A stretch of 11,683 bases of DNA, taken from assembly GCA_937901285.1 (NCBI GenBank), contig CALCHI010000279.1:1-11683 (forward strand), in the 5' to 3' direction. The notes beneath the pieces are model-generated. The model was given only the letters and a program-made list of their open reading frames with translations. It did no database searches and was not told the origin of the DNA. Source of the DNA: UBA8437 sp003445035 (GTDB taxonomy: Bacteria > Planctomycetota > Planctomycetia > Planctomycetales > Planctomycetaceae). A program made the translations under genes and the position numbers. Shown piece by piece: positions 6,938 to 11,683 of this stretch; the stretch's first letter is position 1; every line of letters starts with the position of its first letter.

Positions 6938-8862
6938 AATTTCGGGACCTTGATCCGCTTGCCGACATCACGGTATCGCGGGTCATGGAATCCCTCGTGG
7001 ATCGCCATCCCGTAACCGTGGTCGAGTTCCCAGCGAGCTCGCCGAGCCCACGGGGTGCCGGGATGTTCGGCCAGCACCAGTTCGAACAACTGGGTGGCCC
7101 GGTTCTGCTGTTCCTTCATTTCTGCCAGGAAGCTCTCCCGCTTGGCCTTGAGCTTCAGTTGCACCTGGACCCGTTTGTACTGCCCGTCGTTGGGCGTGGT
7201 CATCTTCCGTGAGCGGTTGAAGTGCCAGCGGTTGGACTTGGCCTGCTTGGGCGGGGGGAATTCGACGGCGTGCTTGTCGAGGGCCAGCAGGAACTGGAAC
7301 AGTCGAACCCGGTAGGCATAACACTGAGAGCGGATGAGATCGAAGTTGGCTCGCCAGCGTTGCGAATTTTCCCCGGCTCGCAGCGGTTCGTTCTTGTCCA
7401 GGATCGTTATGGCTTCGCTCAACAGGCCCATTGCCCGGAAGGCGCGTTGCCCGGCTTCAACCGCCTGCCGCCGAAATTCGGCTGCCTCAATGGAATAGTG
7501 GTGCTGCTTGATGTTCAGCTTGGGGTCATGAGAGGGGATCAACGGGTAGTCGTTGGGATTGAGCCTGGCGATGATGTTGGAGATCACGACGCGGAATGGC
7601 CGCGAAATGACCTGCTGGGCGTAATCGCGGCGGGCCAATAGCAGGGGTTCGTATTCTTTCATTGCCAGGGCGGCGAATCGTCTCGCTTCGTGCGCTCCGG
7701 CACCGTCGAGCTGTTCCTCCTCGCCGGGCAACATGAAGAAGATTCCTCCGCTGTGCTTGGCGAGTCGGACGTGGGCGTACGGGCCGAAACCGCTCGAGAA
7801 GGCATCCCAGCGGGCGTGCATGCCATCGTACTGCAAGCACTCGGGGAAGGCCGTTTCCGGGCCGCGGTCGATCCGGACCCAGTGGTTGAGGCCATAAACG
7901 GGATCTTTCCAGCGAATCCGGGCGTAGGGATACCCGAAGATGGCTTCGCGACCCAGGATGTAGATCGGAGCCGCAGCCTTCTTGACTCTCTGGATGGCTT
8001 GTTCGATCTGGATGTGGTCGGTGGGGGACTCGTCACTGACGACGATAACCACCAGCTGCCGTTTTTGTTTGCGGGCCAGCGGAGTGAATTGGTCGAGCAC
8101 AGCGGCGATCGACTTGCACATGTTCTCGTTGCCAGTGCGGTCGATCCCGATCCGTTGGATCGCCTGCTGGATCTTCTTGACGTCCCCGGTGGGCGTCTTG
8201 GTCAGGACGTTGATCCGATCACCGAAGCCGAGGATCGAAGTGGTCAGAACTTCGCCTTTCTTCTGGATCCGTGCGTCCTGTTCCTGTTGTATGCCCAGTT
8301 CCTCGTACACCTTGTGGAACTCGGTGGCGATTTCCTTCTGGTCGTCCTTCATGCTCTCGGATTCGTCGAACAGCCAAACCGCCATCACTTTGCGTTCCCG
8401 CATCAGGCGGACCAGTTCCTGGGTGATCCGGGACAGTGCGGCCCCGTAGCCTTCAACCACCGCCCCCACCTCGCCGTTGACCTCTCCGACTCCCAGGTCC
8501 TCGCCGAGAAACTCCTGCCCGGGCAGTGTGACGTCTGTGATGTTGACCTCGACGTCGGGCTCTTTGAGTGACTCCGAGGTGTCGATCTGGGTCTGCGCGA
8601 CCTGGACGGTTCCGGCACCACCGATGGTGGTCGAGACAACACCTCCGGCGTTGACGTTTTGCGTTTCAGAGATCTCGGTCTGCTCGTCGAGTTCCTTGAC
8701 GAACTTCTCCTGGGTCTGTTCCTCGTTGAAGAACGTTTCGACAACCACGTCGGGGATGGCCGGCAGGAGGTCGATCCTGAGGACCCAAAGCACGACCAGG
8801 ACGGCGGTGTGGATCAGGATCGAGGTCGATAGCGCCGAGACGTTGCGTGTCTGCGAGTGCAT
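6934..8862 (-). CDS. Membrane-anchored vWA-domain protein B (downstream paralogue)
   Basis: This 642-residue protein has one N-terminal membrane helix (about 8-29, ALSTSILIHTAVLVVLWVL), an acidic Glu/Thr/Val/Gly-rich linker (about 40-150), a vWA domain (about 157-310) and a long C-terminal region. The metal-ion-dependent adhesion site is complete: D166-E-S168-E-S170, T243 in GIDRTGNEN and D277 in VVSDES. After the vWA core come IDRGPETAFPE and SSGFGPYAHVRLAKHSGG, both shared with the upstream paralogue, and near the end PGTPWARRARWELDHGYGMA. The membrane helix contains S14-x3-H18-x6-L25, as in TonB. ATG 8862 is used because no start lies between it and the upstream gene's stop; the frame extends upstream only by overlapping that gene. 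It lies 68 bases after protein A and is likely co-transcribed. An extracytoplasmic vWA domain binding a protein partner is inference; the true role is unknown. Confidence 0.82.
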   Translation of the reverse strand: MHSQTRNVSALSTSILIHTAVLVVLWVLRIDLLPAIPDVVVETFFNEEQTQEKFVKELDEQTEISETQNVNAGGVVSTTIGGAGTVQVAQTQIDTSESLKEPDVEVNITDVTLPGQEFLGEDLGVGEVNGEVGAVVEGYGAALSRITQELVRLMRERKVMAVWLFDESESMKDDQKEIATEFHKVYEELGIQQEQDARIQKKGEVLTTSILGFGDRINVLTKTPTGDVKKIQQAIQRIGIDRTGNENMCKSIAAVLDQFTPLARKQKRQLVVIVVSDESPTDHIQIEQAIQRVKKAAAPIYILGREAIFGYPYARIRWKDPVYGLNHWVRIDRGPETAFPECLQYDGMHARWDAFSSGFGPYAHVRLAKHSGGIFFMLPGEEEQLDGAGAHEARRFAALAMKEYEPLLLARRDYAQQVISRPFRVVISNIIARLNPNDYPLIPSHDPKLNIKQHHYSIEAAEFRRQAVEAGQRAFRAMGLLSEAITILDKNEPLRAGENSQRWRANFDLIRSQCYAYRVRLFQFLLALDKHAVEFPPPKQAKSNRWHFNRSRKMTTPNDGQYKRVQVQLKLKAKRESFLAEMKEQQNRATQLFELVLAEHPGTPWARRARWELDHGYGMAIHEGFHDPRYRDVGKRIKVPKF

Positions 8863-8930
8863 GGCGATCGAGAACCCGGTTGGTGGCTTGGCGAGTGAGG
8901 TGGTGTCGGCATCGAGGATGTCAACGGGTG

Positions 8931-10868
8931 CTAGAGCGGCGGTCGAGGCCGTTTCTTGTTGACCATGACCCGTTTCTTCTTGCCGGTCTTGGGGTCGGTG
9001 ACAAACAGAACGCGGTTGGGGTCGTTGGCTCCACGTGTCCCCGCGGTGGTCATTGCGCGGTGTGCCTCGGCCCAGCCCCACCCCATTGGAGCACTCAGTT
9101 CTCGTTCAGCTAGCAGCGCCCAGGGCGTGCCGGCGTGGTCATCGACGACGCGGTTGAGATATTCGACAGCCTTCTTGTGCAGGCGTTTGACGGCACCGCC
9201 AGAGGTGATTTCCCGGTTGGGTTTTAGTCGCCAAAGATTGCTGTCCTTCTTCGTGAAGGACTTCGGTTGCCCTTTCATCTGGGCCAGCACGACATTGTAG
9301 CCGTAGGCACGAACCCGCATGGCGAGCACGCGACCCATGGCCAGGTCGTAACCGGCCTGCCATCGTGGTTCGGCCAACTTGCCCCGATCTTCCTCGCCCA
9401 CCTCAAGGGCGGCTTGCAGTTCGCGGAGACGAAAATCGAGTTCGGCAACCGGTTTCTGGGCGTCGTTCAATGCGATGCGGAGCACGTTGTCGTTGGGCGC
9501 ATTGAAGGAGAGTGAGAGCGTGGGAATCCTCTTCTCTCGGGTCATTATCGCGGCCTTCAGCAAGCTCTGCTTGGCAGAATTGGTTTCGACATCCTTGAGA
9601 TAGGTGCGGATTGGCCGATAGTCCGGGCGATAACCTCGCATCACGGACTGGTTGAATTTCTGGCCACGCCCCTCATCGGCGATCAGGTAAATGCCCTTGG
9701 ATTCGGCACAGAGTCGGTTCAGCGCGTAGGGACCATACCCGGAGGACATCTGGTAGCGTCCGAAGCCACGAGTGCCCCAGAACGGCAGGGCCAGCCGCTC
9801 CATCATCACCGTCTCCGGTCCCCTGTCGACGTCCACCTCCTCGGTGAAGCCATCGGGGTAGCGGTAGAGCACCCAGCCCTTCTCGCGACCGAAGACCGCA
9901 GCGTTGCCAATGCAGTAGACGCGGATTCCGTTGGCCCTGGTCAACTGGATCACTTTCTCCAGCGCCGCGCCGTCCTCGCCATAGTCGCTGCCCCGCTCGT
10001 CAGTGACGATCACTACCATCACGTTGTATCGCATCCGCCGCCGGTAGTTGAGCCACTTGCGGGTGACCTGGCTGACAGCGGTGAAGACGTTCTCGTCAGG
10101 GGTCTTCGCGGCCTTGATGTTGCGGATCTTGGATACGATCTCGTCGACATCGGAGACCGGCTCGTTGGTGTAGAAATTCGTCTTGTCGCTGAACCCCACG
10201 ACGGCGGTTTTCAGTGGGCGGCGATCGGCCTTGTTGTCAGCCGACTTCAACGCGCCGAGTTGCTTGTAGATGCTCTCGAAGCGGTCGGCGATTGCGTTCC
10301 GGCGGGCGGCCATGGATCCCGATTCATCGAACAGCCAGATGACGAGTGTCTTTCGGTTGAGTAATGAGCGGTCGATCTCGACGGCCATCCGGTCGACGGC
10401 TCCTTCGATTCCACCGGGGTTTTCGGTCTGGCCCTGGATGTCGATCACGTCGGCAAATTCGTTCTCCGGTGGCAAAGGGATGTCTGCCGTTTGTGGAGAT
10501 TCGACCTGCAACACCTTCTCGTCGAGCCGTTCCTGCACCTCCTGCTGTGGTGTCTTGCTCAGAGTCGTGGCGGCCGCCTGTGAGGGCGAAGGATTGTCGA
10601 GGTCACTCTGGCTGCCCATCGTCTCGACAACCGCCGTGTCGAAGGTGTAGTCCTCGAGATCGAACTCCTGGAAGAGGCTGTCCAACTCGGTGGCATCCTG
10701 TCCGGAGTACGTAGCCTGGGTGACACTGTAGAGCACGATCAGAATGCCGACGTGGAAGGCCAGGCTCAATGCCCAGGCCGGCCGCTCCTTGGGAGTGACC
10801 AACCCGGCGGCGCCGTCGGCATCATGCGCAGGAACGTCAGCCTGGTGTGGTTTTTTAGATTTGCTCAC
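8931..10868 (-). CDS. Membrane-anchored vWA-domain protein A (upstream paralogue)
   Basis: This 645-residue protein has a polar, presumably cytoplasmic N-terminus (1-30), a membrane helix (about 32-51, WALSLAFHVGILIVLYSV), an acidic Ser/Gln-rich linker, a vWA domain (about 173-330) and a C-terminal region ending in a very basic tail (KTGKKKRVMVNKKRPRPP). The metal site is complete: D181-E-S183-G-S185, T256 in AKTPDEN and D290 in VTDERGSD. The post-vWA segments VDVDRGPETVMMER and SSGYGPYALNRLCAESKG, and AGTPWALLAERELSAPMGWG near the end, match the downstream protein. The helix carries S35-x3-H39-x6-L46, like TonB. GTG 10868 is chosen because GAGGG (10877-10881) lies eight bases upstream. It is first of the two-gene vWA unit. 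In other vWA families the domain mediates Mg2+-dependent protein binding; the partner here is unknown. Confidence 0.85.
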   Translation of the reverse strand: MSKSKKPHQADVPAHDADGAAGLVTPKERPAWALSLAFHVGILIVLYSVTQATYSGQDATELDSLFQEFDLEDYTFDTAVVETMGSQSDLDNPSPSQAAATTLSKTPQQEVQERLDEKVLQVESPQTADIPLPPENEFADVIDIQGQTENPGGIEGAVDRMAVEIDRSLLNRKTLVIWLFDESGSMAARRNAIADRFESIYKQLGALKSADNKADRRPLKTAVVGFSDKTNFYTNEPVSDVDEIVSKIRNIKAAKTPDENVFTAVSQVTRKWLNYRRRMRYNVMVVIVTDERGSDYGEDGAALEKVIQLTRANGIRVYCIGNAAVFGREKGWVLYRYPDGFTEEVDVDRGPETVMMERLALPFWGTRGFGRYQMSSGYGPYALNRLCAESKGIYLIADEGRGQKFNQSVMRGYRPDYRPIRTYLKDVETNSAKQSLLKAAIMTREKRIPTLSLSFNAPNDNVLRIALNDAQKPVAELDFRLRELQAALEVGEEDRGKLAEPRWQAGYDLAMGRVLAMRVRAYGYNVVLAQMKGQPKSFTKKDSNLWRLKPNREITSGGAVKRLHKKAVEYLNRVVDDHAGTPWALLAERELSAPMGWGWAEAHRAMTTAGTRGANDPNRVLFVTDPKTGKKKRVMVNKKRPRPPL

Positions 10869-10876
10869 GTCCGAAT

Positions 10877-10881
10877 CCCTC
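10877..10881 (-). promoter_or_regulatory. Ribosome binding site for vWA protein A
   Basis: On the minus strand GAGGG is followed by an eight-base spacer and then the GTG at 10868. It decides this non-ATG start. Confidence 0.6.
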
Positions 10882-10963
10882 GATCGGCCCGTCGTGGGTG
10901 TCCCGGTCGGAGCGGGCCAATTGGCGCCGCCCCGGCAGGTACGGATTCCCCCCGCTATCTATA

Positions 10964-10992
10964 AGTCTACTTCGGCGTTGGAGATGGGACAA
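10964..10992 (-). promoter_or_regulatory. Candidate sigma70-type promoter for the vWA pair
   Basis: On the minus strand TTGTCC (10992-10987) and TAGACT (10969-10964) are separated by 17 bases, each matching the consensus at about four of six positions. An adjacent TATAGA (10963-10958) is a second possible -10, but its spacing of 23 is too long. The site sits about 95 bases before the GTG of protein A, in the only AT-richer patch of this gap. Chance occurrence is quite possible. Confidence 0.3.
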
Positions 10993-11025
10993 CTGCGGTT
11001 CGGTTGGGTTCGGCCGGGGAAGGGG

Positions 11026-11683
11026 TTACCAGAGAAGTGGCAACAGTCTCCAGCGGACCCGCCCCATGTATTCCCGGTAGGCAGGCCATTCGTCGCCAAG
11101 GATTTGTTCTTCGGCGCGAATTCTCAGGCACAGGCAGGCGGTTGCGATGATCACAATCAGTCCGCCCATTTGCGGAGAAACGCTCAGTCCGCAGGCTGTC
11201 AGCATCAGCAATTGTCCGAGATAAGCCGGATGTCTGATCCAGCGATAGGGGCCCTTTTGGACGGGCCGACGCGCGGCCGGAAGGACGCCGAAGCTGCGGC
11301 CCAGCGTGGCCAGTGACACCACGGCGATGATCACTCCGATTCCCAACAACAGGGTGGTGGAACTTGTCCAGTGGGACAACGGGGCGGAGAAGGCCAGGAC
11401 GGGGCCGGCGAGTGCGATTGCCGGCAGGCTGGCCATCGCCTGGCCGAGGCTACCCGGGCGTCGAAGCGGTCGTTCGAGCAACAGCAGGATGCCGGCAACC
11501 AGCGGGACAGCGGCGATGGTGAGCCTCAGTGGGTTTCCATCCGATACGGAAATGGCCACCGGGACGATCACAGACACCGCGAACAGACATTCGACGAATC
11601 GTGGGGTTCGTGGCAGAGGTTGGGGGCCGAAAGCGGCTCGCGGTAGATCTACCAAATGATCCAACCCCAGCCGAAGGCATAGC
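11026..11683 (-). CDS. Isoprenylcysteine carboxyl methyltransferase-type membrane protein, open at right edge
   Basis: This is a membrane protein of the ICMT/PEMT-like methyltransferase group. Several hydrophobic segments precede the family signature GPYRWIRHPAYLGQLL (R-H-P-x-Y), then a helical hairpin and RIRAEEQILGDEWPAYREYM with the E-E-x-x-L and Y-x-x-Y elements that help bind S-adenosylmethionine in this family. The methyl acceptor is unknown; bacterial members seldom act on isoprenylated proteins and some modify lipids or other small molecules. On the minus strand the frame stays open to the window edge. The only in-window starts near the N-terminus are TTG codons, one at 11664 giving 212 residues, so the true start may lie outside. 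The stop TAA is at 11026. It is transcribed in the same direction as the vWA pair but 157 bases upstream of it. I saw no clear hairpin terminator in that gap. Confidence 0.78.
   Translation of the reverse strand, partial: LCLRLGLDHLVDLPRAAFGPQPLPRTPRFVECLFAVSVIVPVAISVSDGNPLRLTIAAVPLVAGILLLLERPLRRPGSLGQAMASLPAIALAGPVLAFSAPLSHWTSSTTLLLGIGVIIAVVSLATLGRSFGVLPAARRPVQKGPYRWIRHPAYLGQLLMLTACGLSVSPQMGGLIVIIATACLCLRIRAEEQILGDEWPAYREYMGRVRWRLLPLLW

Noticed and set aside
7690..8571. Plus-strand open frame of 293 codons opposite vWA protein B
   Set aside because: It is antisense to the vWA domain with an intact metal site and has only the mirrored hydrophobic/acidic composition of that gene.
10997..11013. 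Short direct repeat GGTTCGGTTGGGTTCGG upstream of the vWA pair
   Set aside because: Only two imperfect short units; too little to call an operator or iteron.

Overview
The window reads as a GC-rich chromosomal segment of a Gram-negative-type bacterium, most probably a planctomycete. That is an inference from gene content: a hopanoid-type radical SAM protein, a KDO-8-phosphate synthase for LPS, two large membrane-anchored von Willebrand A (vWA) proteins in tandem, and a lipoprotein with a worn-out transglutaminase-like fold. Many starts are GTG or weak. No tRNA, rRNA, CRISPR array, insertion sequence or phage gene was seen, and no gene-free stretch exceeds 300 bases.

Layout, left to right. 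(1) Bases 1-109, minus strand: the first 36 codons of an HpnH-like gene running off the left edge. (2) Bases 110-283: a divergent intergenic region. (3) Bases 284-5816, plus strand: a very compact gene run. It holds an enolase-superfamily epimerase/cycloisomerase-like enzyme, a HAD hydrolase (4-base ATGA overlap), a diacylglycerol-kinase-family lipid kinase (4-base ATGA overlap), kdsA (8-base overlap, GTG start), and after 32 bases a predicted lipoprotein. (4) Bases 5867-6937, plus strand: an SBF-like membrane transporter 50 bases further on. (5) Bases 6934-10868, minus strand: two paralogous vWA proteins, about 640 residues each, 68 bases apart and probably one transcript. The downstream one meets the transporter tail to tail, with the two stop codons sharing one CTAG. 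(6) Bases 10869-11025: a short upstream region with a weak candidate promoter. (7) Bases 11026-11683, minus strand: an isoprenylcysteine-methyltransferase-type membrane protein, open at the right edge.

The plus-strand run looks envelope-oriented: KdsA makes the LPS core sugar precursor, the lipid kinase would act on diacylglycerol-like or related lipids, and the last two products are an envelope lipoprotein and a membrane transporter. The epimerase and HAD enzyme have no assignable substrate. The most unusual element is the vWA pair. Each protein has a single N-terminal transmembrane helix carrying an S-x3-H-x6-L pattern like the TonB helix, followed by a linker and a vWA domain with a complete metal-ion-dependent adhesion site. 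This suggests periplasmic, possibly motor-coupled, adhesion or scaffolding proteins, but that is a hypothesis from sequence pattern alone.
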